Assembly (NCBI GenBank): GCA_964006375.1
Contig: OZ023262.1
Span: 192,724,916-192,788,915 of the forward strand
Length of the DNA stretch: 64,000 bases
Origin: Tillus elongatus
Lineage: Eukaryota; Arthropoda; Insecta; Coleoptera; Cleridae
Reading direction: 5' to 3'
Position 1 is the stretch's first letter; the number at the start of each line of letters is the position of its first letter. The translations under genes were made by a program, and so were the position numbers. Shown piece after piece: positions 42,973 through 56,225 of this stretch. The notes below the pieces were generated by a model. That model made no database searches, was not told the origin of the DNA, and saw only the letters and a program-made list of their open reading frames with translations.

Positions 42973-43012
42973 TAATAAACAGTTTTATTTTGCAACTGAC
43001 GTCTTTCCCACA

Positions 43013-43015
<3 letters not shown>

Positions 43016-43110
<95 letters not shown>

Positions 43111-43230
43111 TAAAACTGGCCCCGGATATGTGTTTAGGAGGCCTAGTTTTCGCTCATTTGAAGAAATTTTTCCAAGATTCGAAATTGGCGATCTCCTCAT
43201 TAGTGAATTTTATAAAGTAAATTCACCAAA
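43016..43230 (-). repeat. TAM repeat ((TA)n-L)
   Basis: (TA)n 43016-43107, AACTGGCCCCGGATATG, CGCTCATTTGAAGAAATTTT, GATCTCCTCATTAGTGAATTT: a clean minus-strand L with its hairpin at 43200-43230. Confidence 0.87.
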
Positions 43231-43489
43231 AGATGTTTGCGAATTTACATGAAAAATCCGTTTTAGAATTTTTGTGAAAATAAATTTGTTTAGCAAATTG
43301 TAGTCTAAAAATCTTTTTCGTAATTTTCGTAAATAGACTTTTATATTAATTTTGTGTAACATTATTTAAGCCAGTTTTTGTAAAAGAGATTGTTAATTTT
43401 CGTGAAAGGGGTTGTTTGCAGGTTTTTTTTTAATTTTGCCAAAAAGTTCTTTGTAAATATCTATATCTTCGCAGTTGTAGTTTTTGTGT

Positions 43490-44313
43490 AAATTTCTTGA
43501 ATTGGTTTATTGGCCCGAGAAATCGGACCAGTTTTCTCAGGACAATTTGATTTATTTTCGAGTAATTATTTCCACATCGTAACAACGTGTGGAAGTGTCG
43601 CATCGGCGACAAAAATTTCAAATATCTCTTTTAGCTTAAACGTCGTAAAAAGTATCAAAACATATAGAAACATGATTTGGAACGAAAAATTTTTTTGTCT
43701 GTCGCTCTGTATGTCTGTCTGTTTGTAGCCACGATAACTTTAGAAGGAATTGAGATATCTTCTTCAAATTTGGTACACAGTTAGCACTCGACAAACGAAC
43801 GGTTTAGATTGTTTTTGTGTAAAACCGCTTAAGCCGGTAGGGGAGAATGGGGGGTGATTTGGTGAAAATGTCAATTTTCACGAAATCACCCCTTATTTAT
43901 CCCCTACCCCCTGAAACGATCTTACCCAAAAACAATTTGAAGCGTTCCTTTGTCGGGTGCCAACTTGCTAAAGCGATATTACCCAAAAACACTCTGAACC
44001 GTTCGTTTGTCGAGTCCTAACTGTGTACCAAATTTGAAGACGATATATCAATTAGTTCTAAATTTATCCTGGCTACAAACAGACAGACATACAGACCGAT
44101 AGACCGACAGACTATAAAAAAAAATCGTTCCCAAATCATGTGTTCTATATGTTTTGATACTTTTTACGACGTTTAAGCGAAAAAACGTGTTTGAAATGTT
44201 TGTCGCCGATGCGATACTTCCACAAGTTGTGACGATGTGGAACTAATACATATTTACATTTAAACCATTTTTATGGAAATTCGCTACCATAACGCACTTT
44301 CTGCGTCCAGACG
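43490..44313 (+). repeat. TAM copy carrying a large foldback; ends in A
   Basis: M1-like TTGGCCCGAGAAATCGGACC (43508), then the foldback at 43565-44250, then the A end ATTCGCTACCATAACGCAC and CTGCGTCCAGACG (44280-44313). The foldback replaces the part between M1 and A. Confidence 0.75.
43565..44250. repeat. foldback: ~290-bp arms plus nested hairpin
   Basis: Outer arms 43565-43850 and 43965-44250: TTCCACATCGTAACAACGTG against its complement, CGTCGTAAAAAGTATCAAAA, CTGTATGTCTGTCTGTTTGTAGCC, CAAATTTGGTACACAGTTAG all recur inverted. The centre (43838-43915) is a second hairpin, GGTAGGGGAGAAT ... ATTTATCCCCTACC with GAAAAT/ATTTTC at its tip. The tract CTGTCTGT...CGATAACTTTAGAAGGAAT...AAATTTGGTAC is a pattern seen in many arthropod dispersed repeats (established in general, not identified here to a named family). 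Confidence 0.92.
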
Positions 44314-44519
44314 TTTTCTTTTTAATTGTACTGCTTCAACATACCATATAAATATTGTGAAAACCATTGCACTAAAAGTATCTGCTGAAAAGTATCATAA
44401 TAATAATAAGTTTACAAGCGACAAAAGCACTAAAGCATAAGCAGCCTATTCACTGCACATTCTGAAGACACCGAAACAAATTATAAATGAACCACAAAAT
44501 TACGTCGGAGGTCGCCGAC

Positions 44520-45000
44520 AGATAAACCGCCAAATTGATCCAGTGGGGATTACACAACACACATGTGATGTAATTGACAAAAAAGTCTTGGAATATGCTC
44601 ATCCAATAATGCGGTCCGCAAATAGATGTAACTTGGTGCTTCCACCTGCCGTGTTCGAGTAGTGGTACTACAAAGACCCCACCACCACCAGGTCTTCAGC
44701 AGCCGTCGTTGAGGCAGGAAAAGAAGCAGTTCTTCGGCTGGCAAAGCATTTCTGTTGTGGTTGTGACCGTGAAAACACCGCAAAGACAAGGCCAAGGTTA
44801 TCTGCGCCCAGTGTCAGTGTCATTTCTCAATCATTCGCAGTCCTGCTGCAAGAAGTCGCGTATAGTTCCTGCCGCCGCTCTGCTGCCGTTGATTCTCTAC
44901 AGACACGGAAGGAAGCTTCAGCTTAAAGGTAGGTGCATTGATCCGGTGGCGCGTTTCTGCTTCTCATGGCGCCAACTATTTGAACTTGTGTTAATTTAAT
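44520..45000 (+). other. less AT-rich block with strong splice-donor match
   Basis: Distinctly richer in G+C than anything nearby, not repeated in the window. CTTCAGCTTAAAGGTAGGTG at 44918 is a good AG|GTAGGT donor. The 96-codon plus frame (44709-44999) reads through the donor and has no family features, so a non-coding first exon is the reading I prefer. A CpG-richer promoter or an unrecognised repeat are alternatives. Confidence 0.3.
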
Positions 45001-45136
45001 TGGATTTTGTGAGCTTGGCGACGACTGGGCTTTTTCCTTACTCCTGCAAAAATCCAGTTGCATATTTTAGAGCCGGTGTACCGTTGATTTACTTGCACTG
45101 GGGTATTTTTATTTAAGATAATGTTTCATTACCTAG

Positions 45137-46500
45137 TTTTAACTAACGTTAAAATAACAATAAATGAAGATTTAGAGTCAATTTTGTGCATATACAAATT
45201 TTGATTGAGCACACTGAAATGAGGACCTGTGCAAATTTTTGGTCGGTAATTTTCAAGAGAGTGTTGTCATGAAGGTAAAGGCCTTTCAGTTGCAAAAAAA
45301 TCTAAAACCATTTTTAACCTTAAAATACTAATCTCAGTCAAAAATTTCATGAGGCTGAAAGTTTCCCGAAAATACAGGATTTTCTACAAAATCTTTAGTA
45401 CATTGAGCTTATTTAAAGAAGTATATATTTTTCACTCATTTACCAATAATTGCTTATAGTTTCACCAAAAAATGTCCAAAAGACAATATTAAATTCAGCA
45501 AAATATTCTACGAACGCTTTTGCCCTGAAAAGTAATTTTGTGTGCTGGGACTTCGAAAAATTATTATTATTACTTTCATTCAGCAAAATTTTTATTTATC
45601 TAATTTTAGCCAACGTTAAAATAACAAGAAAGTGAAGATTTATAATCAATTTTGTACAAATACAAATTTTGATTGCGCACATTGAAATGAGGTCCTGTGC
45701 AGATTTTTGACCGGTATTTTTTAAGAGTTTTGTCATGAGGGTGACGGCATCTTAAACTTCTAAAAAAACACCAAAACCATTTTAAACCCCAAAAACGTTA
45801 ATTCAGTAAAAAAATATATATGAGGCTGTAGGTTTACAGGAATTACAAGATTTTCTAAAAAGTCTTTAATACATTGAGCTTATTTCAAAGAATCTATATA
45901 TTTGTCACTCATTTACCAATTGCGTATAGTTTTACTGAAAATTGTGGAAAACTCCAAGAGACAAAATCTAATTCGACAAAATATTCCGCGGCGCTTCTGC
46001 GCTTAAAAATTATTTGTGTTCTGAAACTTTGAGAAATCATGGATATAAGTAAATACTAGAAAATGTAAATGCAAAATACAAAGGAATCTAATTTTAAATT
46101 ATTTATTTTTTCAAACACAAATTTTCACAAAATTTCAGTCGGGTTAAGTCATTCTACTAATGGAGATAGAAGACTTTAAAATTACATACAAATAGCCTTT
46201 AATCTATTTCAAAGCTAAAAATGTTATCGCAGTTATAAAAAATAAAGTGGTTTAACTTTGCAGCCTATATTTCTTCCGAAACTGTAATATTTTCTAAAAG
46301 ATCCCTAATATGTTCAGCTTTTTGGAAAATATATGTAGATTCGTCGCCTACCTACTTACAAACTAATTATAGTTTTTTCCCAAAAGTGCGAGGATAAATT
46401 GTAAAAATCAATCTGAAACCTGACAAGACTTATGACAATGTTAAGTGCCTTAAACAAATTTTTGTATCTCCTTTAAGAAATGCTTAAATTAAATGCAAGC
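45137..46500. repeat. old tandem array, ~467-bp unit, 2 clear + 1 weak copy
   Basis: AACGTTAAAATAACAA at 45145 and AACGTTAAAATAACAAG at 45612 fix the period at 467. Both units continue with CAAATTTTGATTG, GCACA, TGAAATGAGG, ATTGAGCTTATTT, CACTCATTTACCAAT. A third, diverged copy is visible at about 46080-46500 (TTTCTAAAAGATCCCTAATA). No coding. Confidence 0.8.
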
Positions 46501-46739
46501 AAGTGAAAATCTACCAAACACCAAACGTTCAAAGTTTTAAATTAAGCAGGAAATTGATAAAGTAAATAAAAGAAGAACAACAATTTCTGGCTAAAAATAT
46601 AAAGTAAATAGTTTTGGCAATAGCTGAAAACTAAAGCAACAAAACGCTACTTCTAGAATATTTCTATCGTATGTAAGAATCTATTTAAAAATATATATAT
46701 TATTTAGTTAAAGCACAAGTAAAAGTAAATCGCTTAATC

Positions 46740-47340
46740 ACTTTTAGAGAATTTTTGGTAGCAGAGAGATCACGACATCCAATTTTTTTTTACAAATTTT
46801 CAAGATGAGTTTAAATTATTATTATGTAGGTTTGGGGCCTAACTAAGTTTGGTAGACTTGATAGTAATGATGTTTCTAAAACAATATATTTTTTACCTCT
46901 GTAAAGATACATTTAAAGAACATTATATTTCCATGCGGCATAAGAAAACTAAGATTTTGAATATCACTTTCAACAATTTTTTTGTAGCAGAGCGATCACG
47001 ACATTCAATTCTCCAAATTTTGCTCATCAAGGACCATAGAACGTATTTTTACGATCAGTTTACATTTCCATGTGTGTTTTAAGATGATAACTTATTACAC
47101 AATATAAACCGATTTTGATAAACTTGATAGAAACGCTGTTTATATGAAAATAATTATATCGTCTAACAAAAATCTAAATAAAAATTATATTTCTTTAAAG
47201 CCAAAGAAAACTATTTACGTATGTCACTTTTAGCAAATATTTTGTACCAGAGAGATCACAACATTCAATTTACCAAATTATTTTCCAAATCACCGCGAAC
47301 TAAGACACACATCACCCATTTTCAAGGTCAGTTAAAAAAT
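46740..47340 (+). repeat. array of three L-like blocks, ~240-bp spacing
   Basis: GAGAGATCACGACATCCAAT (46763), GAGCGATCACGACATTCAAT (46989), GAGAGATCACAACATTCAAT (47251), each followed by a diverged L module. The last has ACCGCGAACTAAGAC. Spacing about 230-260 bp. They look like very old TAM L modules in tandem. Confidence 0.6.
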
Positions 47341-48377
47341 TTATACGCATGTTTCCAATCACTTAAATAGTTATTAGCTGATTTTTAGACATCAATTTAT
47401 TTATGTTTTTATCAGTAAATAACTTTAATTAAATCGCCAACCAGCCTGTGTGTGTGTGTGTTGTCTTCTTTCATGGCTGCGGTCGTACCAACCAGCCTAA
47501 TTAGACCAATTTTTCCGGGAGCAACATGAAATGTAAAAAAAATTCTGATTCCGAAAGCATTTAAGACTTATAAACAATATAAGGTGGATATAACGGGTTT
47601 ATATGTAATTTATTATCTACAAAAACTGATTTTTTCAGGTCAATGGACAACTGCGAGTTACAAGCAATTTAAAAATTTGAGAACAATTCTTTGCCATAAC
47701 GCACTTGCTGCGTCTGTACGTGTAAATCAGACGTACCAAGGTCGTACAAATTACTGCTTATCAACCGAGTTTCAAGACGTACACCAAAATTTAAAAAATT
47801 ACTTTATAATTAGTGCAGTGAAACTCTCATGATTTGCCATTTTTATAATTACAGCTATATTTAGTTTTTACTCAGGCCGTAAAACTGTACAATAAATCAA
47901 AAACAACCATTTGAGTTCTTCAAAAAATCAAAAATCAGTAGCAATCACCACAATATTTACAAATTGAAGCACCAAATATCTAATAGAATAATTTTCTCGA
48001 GTGCAAAAAAAAATTAAAAAAAGTATATTATTGAAGGCACTAATCTTATAAAACATGGACATAAAAAGTATACCAACCTTAATATATTAACGCGAAAATT
48101 ATATTAACCAAAATTATACAATTTGTTGCTAAAGCAACAGCTCTAGGAGTGCCAATAGGCATAACAAATATTCTATATAGATTTTTGATTGAAAACAGTA
48201 AAAGTGGATGTAAGTATTTTACTAGCAATAATCGTACCATTTATTGGCCATGGTGATGATTTAATGAGAAAGAAGAATGCGACCTCTTATTAAAAAACAA
48301 ATAACTATCTAGTTGTGCAATATTTAAAGATTGAAGCAACGGCAAAATACTGCATCTCTACAGAATTATTTTACGCA
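47341..48377. other. no gene seen; A-module end at 47690
   Basis: CCATAACGCACTTGCTGCGTC at 47694 is a TAM A end. A short (TG)n run lies at 47448. Otherwise unassigned. Confidence 0.5.
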
Positions 48378-48707
48378 GCATTGGTGGTGCAGTAGTAAGT
48401 ACGTGTGCCGCTAAAACACAAGGTCTTGGGTTCGACTGCTAGCAAGAGAAATCACTCTTTTCAGCGCATACATTTAGTGCAAATTCAGATTGTGACATTG
48501 TGTTTAAGTAATTTTAATATCTGCACGTTCCCCCTGCTGTCCCGTGTACAGCGCTATTGTGGACACGTTTAAGATATCTACCCTCCTTACAGAGGAAGGG
48601 GTTCACCGAAATTTACAAGACAGCGGGGTGAAACTGCTCCCTGGTATTGTTGATTGGCTATAACTGCGAAAATAAACTGACGTTAAAAAAACAAACAAAA
48701 AATCACA
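48378..48707 (+). repeat. tRNA-derived SINE (plus strand)
   Basis: GCATTGGTGGTGCAGTAGTA (A-box region) and CTTGGGTTCGACTGC (B box, 48427-48440). The body has TCTGCACGTTCCCCCTGCTG, CCCTCCTTACAGAGGAAGG, GGTGAAACTGCTCCC, GATTGGCTATAACTGCG and a GACGTTAAAAAAACAAACA tail. Aligns end to end with the minus-strand copy at 50651-51008. Confidence 0.88.
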
Positions 48708-48897
48708 CAAAAAAATGTTATATGTGGCCAAAGAATGTCGTAGTTAGATGACAAAATCACCAAATATTGATTATACTATACAGGGTGATTTTTACGCAAG
48801 CGCCAATTTAGTACATTTCAAAAAGCATTTTCTTAATTTTTGAAGTAGAATGTCCTATAAATTATTGTAATTTTGAAGCAGCACATTAATTATCTAC
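48708..48897. other. spacer with TATACAGGGTG motif
   Basis: ATACAGGGTGATTTTTACGC at 48779, another occurrence of the transposon-end-like string. Confidence 0.45.
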
Positions 48898-49031
48898 ATT
48901 TTAGTGAATTTTTATTCAAAAATTTCACTAATAGAGATGTATCGATGGTGAGACTTTGCAAAAAATTTTTCAAATAAGCGCGAACTAGGACCCCTAGAAC
49001 CCATATCCGGGGCCAGTTTCAATTTTTATAT

Positions 49032-49117
<86 letters not shown>

Positions 49118-49590
49118 CCGTGTGATAATTCACAAAATAATTAACCGATATCGATGAAACTCGGCAAGTTCCTTTCTTTTATTAATGGATTGGATAAGTT
49201 CGTTAACCAGGAAAATCGGACAGGGTTTTCCGGGAAAATTTTGAGTTTCCTTTAGAAAAAAATTTTTTTCTCCGAAAATTACAAAGCTGTTCCAATGATA
49301 TTTACGAAAATATTGCCTTGGGAGAGACCTTACTACGCACCAAAATTCAACACTCTAAGTTTATAGAAAATTGAGTTATTTAAATTTGGAATTTTCTTGG
49401 GAAAAAAAATTTTTTCTCCGGAAATTACAAAGTTATGATAATGAAATTTGGTGGATATCTTCTCTTAGGAAAGACCTTACTACGTACTGAAATTAAACTT
49501 TCTAGGTGTATATAAAATTTAGTTATTCAAATTTGAAGCATTTAATAAAAATTCACTACCATAACGCACTTGCTGCGTCCCGAACTTTTT
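48898..49590 (+). repeat. TAM repeat, compact form (L-(TA)n-M1-M1'-A end)
   Basis: L with hairpin at 48898, (TA)n 49036-49112, M1 49117-49290, then a second M1-like block (TTTTCTCCGGAAATTACAAA at 49405), and ACTACCATAACGCACTTGCT to 49583. At 690 bp it is the clearest bounded copy and defines both ends. Confidence 0.92.
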
Positions 49591-50640
49591 TTGAACCATG
49601 TCATATACCTTAAATTGATATTTTCAAAGGTATTTTTTTACTTCTTCATGACAAACAGTTAAATGATAATCCTTTATTTTTAACTAGTCTTGGTGGCCAT
49701 GATTGTGATATATGTAATAGTATTAGTAATAGTAATATTTATTGTTACTAATTTTACAGCACATCATTTGACAAATAAGTTTTATACTTGTTCTTGTCCA
49801 AGATGTAATTTTGACGGAACAGCTTCAAAAATTGATACCAAAACCTCAATAGTGACATTAAAGTGAATTTTGACGTACCAAATTACTAAGTGTTATTTTT
49901 ATATTCACCGACTCCATCCCGAATTTCAGCCATTACCTCCTTTTGTGCCGAAAAACAAACCATTTATGGATATCACTTGCATTAAACCATTATATTTCTT
50001 GCAATATTTAACCAAATAAACATAAATACGCATTAGGAATTTACAACCCGCTAAATGTGTATATTGCAAAACAGATCACTAACTTGCAGAGTAGATATGT
50101 CACTTAGCAAAAAATATCTTATTAATTATTTGCGACATGACAACTTCAGGAAACCGCACTACAAAATAAAATCGGAAACAAGAAACGTGTTTTACAGCTA
50201 AGCAAATCAGAAAAACAGTTTAGTTATGGTCAAATTATGACGCCTTCATTGAGTGTTGAGAAGGTTTAGCAATAACATCGTCTCAGTTACAGCTGCCAAT
50301 AATTGTATCAACTGTTATGCAATACTGCTTGTGCATGTTTCCATAAAACTTATATAATCATATAAGGCTGCATATTTTAATTAAGATTACTTACGGATTA
50401 ATGACCGTTTCATTTTCTTATTGCGTTGCAAATTTAAGGATTAAAATAAATAAATATCTACAGGCATCACATACATTTTTGTAATGATATACCGTAAGCA
50501 AAGAAAAGTATGCAAAAATTTAAGTCGCACGAACAAGTCAGTAGGAATATTTGTGAGGTAGGAGCGTCGTATAAAAGCCAAAATTGATAGCTACGATTCT
50601 CGAAGGTTTTATACATTTATCTAATTAGGCGTTACACCTG
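49591..50640. other. no gene seen
   Basis: Unassigned AT-rich kilobase. Confidence 0.45.
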
Positions 50641-50650
50641 TAACTGAGTT

Positions 50651-51008
50651 ATATATAGTTTTTTTTTTCTTTAACGTCGGCCTATTTCCGCTACTATGGC
50701 CAATCACCGACGACGGGGAGCAGTTTCACCTTATTATCCCAGAAATTTTGCCGAACCCCTGCCTTTCTGTAAGGAAGGTAGGGATCTTTAACGTGCCTAA
50801 CATCGCATGGACACGGGACCGACGGCTTTACGCCCCCTCCGAAGGGCGGAACGTGCAGACATTCAACTTGCTCAAATACAATTCCAGAACCTCGGTTGAT
50901 GGTAATGTTACAGTTTTTACTGAAAAAGTGAAAGTAGTACCCTGGGATCGAACCCAGTACCCTTCGGTTCAGAGGCACACGATCTTACCCCTGAAGCACC
51001 GAGGTTCT
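50651..51008 (-). repeat. tRNA-derived SINE, complete, with 10-bp TSD
   Basis: Minus strand: GGTGCTTCAGGGGTAAGATC (A box), CTGGGTTCGATCCCAGG (B box, near-perfect), body as in the other copies, tail GACGTTAAAGAAAAAAAAAA. TAACTGAGTT at 50641-50650 is repeated at 51009-51018, a target-site duplication that supports LINE-mediated insertion. The coding-like frames over it on both strands are incidental. Confidence 0.92.
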
Positions 51009-51018
51009 TAACTGAGTT

Positions 51019-51424
51019 GAGTTACTTACATAAATACACAAACGAAAGTTTATTTGTACATGCAATACATTATACTATTTGTATGCAAAATAAACCATAC
51101 TGTAGATAAAACAAATTATTGAATTTATTGATACAGAAAATGTATCGAAAAAGAAGTACAAAATTTACATGAAAAAATTGCTGAAACTTGAGTTTTCGAA
51201 ATAGGAAACCTTTATTCTGGTTATTTAAGCTTAGTTTGAGGTTGTTTATTCAGATAAACGTTACTTTTCGAAATATTGGCAATTTTCTAGTTTTCTGTTA
51301 CAATAGCGGCAGTTTAATCTCATTTCGTTGGCCACGATGGCATTTACAATACAACTGTCAGGCAGATGCTTAAATAATGTCACTTAATTTTTAATTGCTT
51401 CAAACAATCCTGCTACGACGTTTA
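51019..51424. other. no gene seen
   Basis: Unassigned, no recognised motif. Confidence 0.4.
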
Positions 51425-53012
<1,588 letters not shown>

Positions 53013-53164
53013 TTTTAATTCATTTATCATATTTTGGCAATGTAATAAAGTTATTTCAAGAACATGTAAAACATTTGCGAACCGATATCCACAAAAACCG
53101 AAAGCAACACCAAATACAGTTAAACGAATTATTGAAAACCTTATAAATTTTGGGATATTTTACC

Positions 53165-53165
<1 letters not shown>

Positions 53166-53251
<86 letters not shown>

Positions 53252-53375
53252 GAGAGTCTGAAACTCATCTCGGATATAAGTTCTAATTCGCGCCTCTTTG
53301 AAAGATTTTGTTGAAAATTCAGAACTAGTTGCATTGTTAAAAGCAAAATTTTCTTTACGAAAATTCGATAAAACA
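53166..53375 (-). repeat. TAM repeat ((TA)n-L)
   Basis: (TA)n 53166-53247, then CTCATCTCGGATATAAG, TTCGCGCCTCTTTGAAAG and a decayed hairpin near 53340-53370. Confidence 0.75.
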
Positions 53376-53999
53376 TATAAAAATTTCCGGACTACAAAAT
53401 TGATAGGCGAGGCTTCAAAAAACTAGAATCTTTCTTCCTAGCTACAATTATACACGTCCAAGCAATTAACAGTTGTAAAATCCAAAAAACGTCAACTGGA
53501 AAATCGAACCTTACATAACAATTTAATTGGACCGTTAAAACATAAACGTATAGTTGAAAGAAGATCTTAGTTATTGTACGTTTCTAAAGCTCTACAGCTT
53601 CATTATTAGTTTATTATGTCATAAAATGGAACGATAAAGCTAACCGATTGCCAACGAGTATGGCTGATATTAGCGTTGAAATTTTAATGACTACTTTGAA
53701 AGTGAAGCTTAAGCCCCGGAGCTAGGTATGTAAAATAATAAAAGTGAGACTAAAATTTTATTGAAATTAAAAGTTCAATAAAGTTTTATTCACATGATGC
53801 CCGTGAAAATTATTTTTCTCAAAGCTTGTAAAGTGTCCAAATACAGCGCAAAAACAAGACACTATTTGTTCAAACGAAAAAACATATAAATGGCTGTAAT
53901 TTGATTTTACTTACCTACCAGACAAAGTTGTTTTGCGTGCTGCTATACAAACCTATTGAATAACATTTCTGGCCGTATATACTTAGTACAGATATATAA
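53376..53999. other. no gene seen
   Basis: Unassigned, one stretch (53440-53480) resembles the CAAGCAATTTAC-type text of TAM at 10200. Confidence 0.4.
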
Positions 54000-54546
54000 T
54001 TTTTAGCAATTTTCGTAGAAAAAATCGTGGTCAAGAAGTCTCGACATTTGAGTTTAAAAAAAGTTTCGTCAAATGAGTGAGAATTATAAGAGTATATGTG
54101 ACGTCAGTTTTACTTTTTGTATGTTATTCCATAACTCAAAAAATGTTTGGCGCAATTTAATTAAACCTGGCTATTTATGCTCAATTTTTGTTACGACAAA
54201 TTTCTGTTTGGTCGAACCTTTCAAATTTAATTCATTGAAATTTATTGCACACGTTTCCTTTATTAATACTACATACTATACGCACCAAATTTCATTTAAA
54301 ATAGGCGCTTTCTCTAATGCTTTGGCAGTAGTTATAGTTATTGAGTTTATGGTTTAACAGTCTATGATTTTAGCGAATTTTCGTAAAAAACAGCTCTATA
54401 GAGGAGGCCGCGACTTCTTAATCTTGAAAAGATTTCTTCAAATTACGGCAAACTAGCCCCCCTAGATCCAATATACAAGGTCAATTTTAGTTTTATATTA
54501 TACATATTATATACAAGCTGACGCATTTCTAGGGTAAACCGTTATC

Positions 54547-54596
<50 letters not shown>

Positions 54597-55065
54597 TGGG
54601 TCGTGCATTTCTAAGGCCAAGCTCAATATATCCGTTATTATACAATATACGAGAAAAAATTGTGTACGTTAATTATATGGTGTCTTGAACTGTATCTTAC
54701 AAAGTTATTTCTAACGAGTGGGGAGAATGCGCGAATGACAAACAGCCGTAGCCACTTAAATTAGACGGAAAAAAACTTATTTCAATAATCACAGGGTAGC
54801 CCATAAGTCGTTGGTGGTATAAATGTTCTTTTTAGTAAATTTTCGTAGACAAAATTAACTAATGGGGAGATCCCGACTTTTCAATTTTGAAAAAAATTTT
54901 TGCAAATGAGCGCGAACAAGGACCCGTAGAACACATATCCGGGGTAAGTTTTTTTTTTATCGAATACCCCTTATGTTATTGCTTTTTTGTATTTTTTTCC
55001 AATTATAATGCATGTTTGTAAGAAAAAAAAAAAGGTATAGCTTTAATTGTTTTTGAGTTATTTCA
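54000..55065 (+). repeat. TAM repeat with L inserted in M3
   Basis: L 54005-54110, end of M2 54290-54360, L' 54365-54490, M3 54500-54830 interrupted by a (TA)n (54549-54595) between TGACGCATTTCTAGGG and GGGTCGTGCATTTCT, then CATAAGTCGTTGGTGG. A second L lies at 54835-54950 inside M3, whose remainder (ATCGAATACCCCTTATG) resumes at 54959. Confidence 0.8.
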
Positions 55066-55077
55066 ATTGCTTGGCAA

Positions 55078-55270
55078 CTTTCACATTTTTGGCACATATC
55101 AAAAAATATGTTACGGCGCTTTTACCAATACATAGCAGAGTGCCATGAAATTGAGTCATTTAGAGAGGTTTTCGTTTATATTATTCGTCGAAAAAATCGA
55201 GATGCCTTCTGCAGGGCGCACTGAAATAGCGCCTGAATTAGAAACAATTGAAACTGCCGTAAATATATTT
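55078..55270 (+). repeat. interspersed repeat family B
   Basis: TTTTTGGCACATATCAAAAA ... TATTCGTCGAAAAAATCGAG. Same strand as 27985-28195. Confidence 0.7.
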
Positions 55271-55684
55271 TTTTTCAAATGGAACAGCCTGCATTTTGTG
55301 TTTCAGAAGTTAAGTTTTGTATAATACTCCCAATACAACTTGAGTTTTTGAACCATTTAGATTCTTAATCGCATAGCATTATCCATGTAGGGATGGGTTT
55401 TAATTTTCTTTTAGTTTTTAATTTAATTTTAATGACCGATCACATTATATGATTATTAGCGAATCTTAGACAAAAAATATATTTACATTAACTTTGGTAC
55501 AAAATAAGAAATAATTAATTTGATAGGATTATCTATGTTTACATTTCCATAATATATCAGTAGTTAATGAATTGTTTCTACAAATTATGTCAAAAGTGGT
55601 AGACTTGAGAAATGCTCTTATTTCCAACAGCTTGTGACATAGAATATGGGTATTTTTCCATTTGTGTTTTTAATGATATTCCAT
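55271..55684. other. no gene seen
   Basis: Unassigned. Confidence 0.4.
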
Positions 55685-55749
55685 AAAAAAAGAATCTTCA
55701 AATGAACGCAAACAACGGCCCCTAGAACCCATATCCAGGCTCAGTTTCG

Positions 55750-55826
<77 letters not shown>

Positions 55827-56110
55827 TTAGCAGGTCCCTTAATTTTGTAAGTCGCTTAGACAAGTTCATTACCCAGGAAAATTAAATTAAGTTTTCCGGA
55901 ACAATTTTGGGTTTTCTTTCGCAAAAAATTCATATCTCCGAAAATTAAAAGCTTATGGTAACCAAGTGTGGTTTATGATATAAAAGGTAAAGTATATACC
56001 AAAATTTAGTTCTCTATGTTACAAGAAAAAAAATATATTGCTATGTTTGGTTGCAGATCTTTTCTATGAAAATTCACTACCATATCGCACTTGCTGCGTC
56101 CAGACTTTTA
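55685..56110 (+). repeat. TAM repeat, short form (L-(TA)n-M1-A end)
   Basis: L fragment with CAAATGAACGCAAACAACGG, (TA)n 55753-55822, M1 55825-55990 (CAAGTTCATTACCCAGG), A end ACTACCATATCGCACTTGCT at 56075-56107. Confidence 0.87.
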
Positions 56111-56135
56111 TTCCAATTTTGATACATCCAGATTC

Positions 56136-56138
<3 letters not shown>

Positions 56139-56222
<84 letters not shown>
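56139..56222. repeat. (TA)n microsatellite
   Basis: About 42 units, just after the TAM copy. Confidence 0.97.

Positions 56223-56225
<3 letters not shown>

Larger units (their letters stand above)
42345..43013. mobile_element. foldback of two Penelope-like termini
   Basis: Arms 42345-42571 and 42790-43013 (about 225 bp, few mismatches) around a 218-bp loop. The arm carries TTGAGAATGGAATAAATTTT and CCGAAAGCTCGGCATC, the Penelope-terminus pattern. The loop holds a 64-codon frame (42561-42755) without recognised motifs. Two termini tail-to-tail without RT suggest an inverted, internally deleted insertion. Confidence 0.8.

Noticed and set aside
43838..43915. Rho-independent terminator
   Set aside because: The hairpin with G/C-rich stem is the tip of a large eukaryotic foldback, not a bacterial terminator.
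50930..51008. tRNA gene
   Set aside because: A and B boxes are present, but no cloverleaf with acceptor stem. The rest is SINE body with a tail and target-site duplication.
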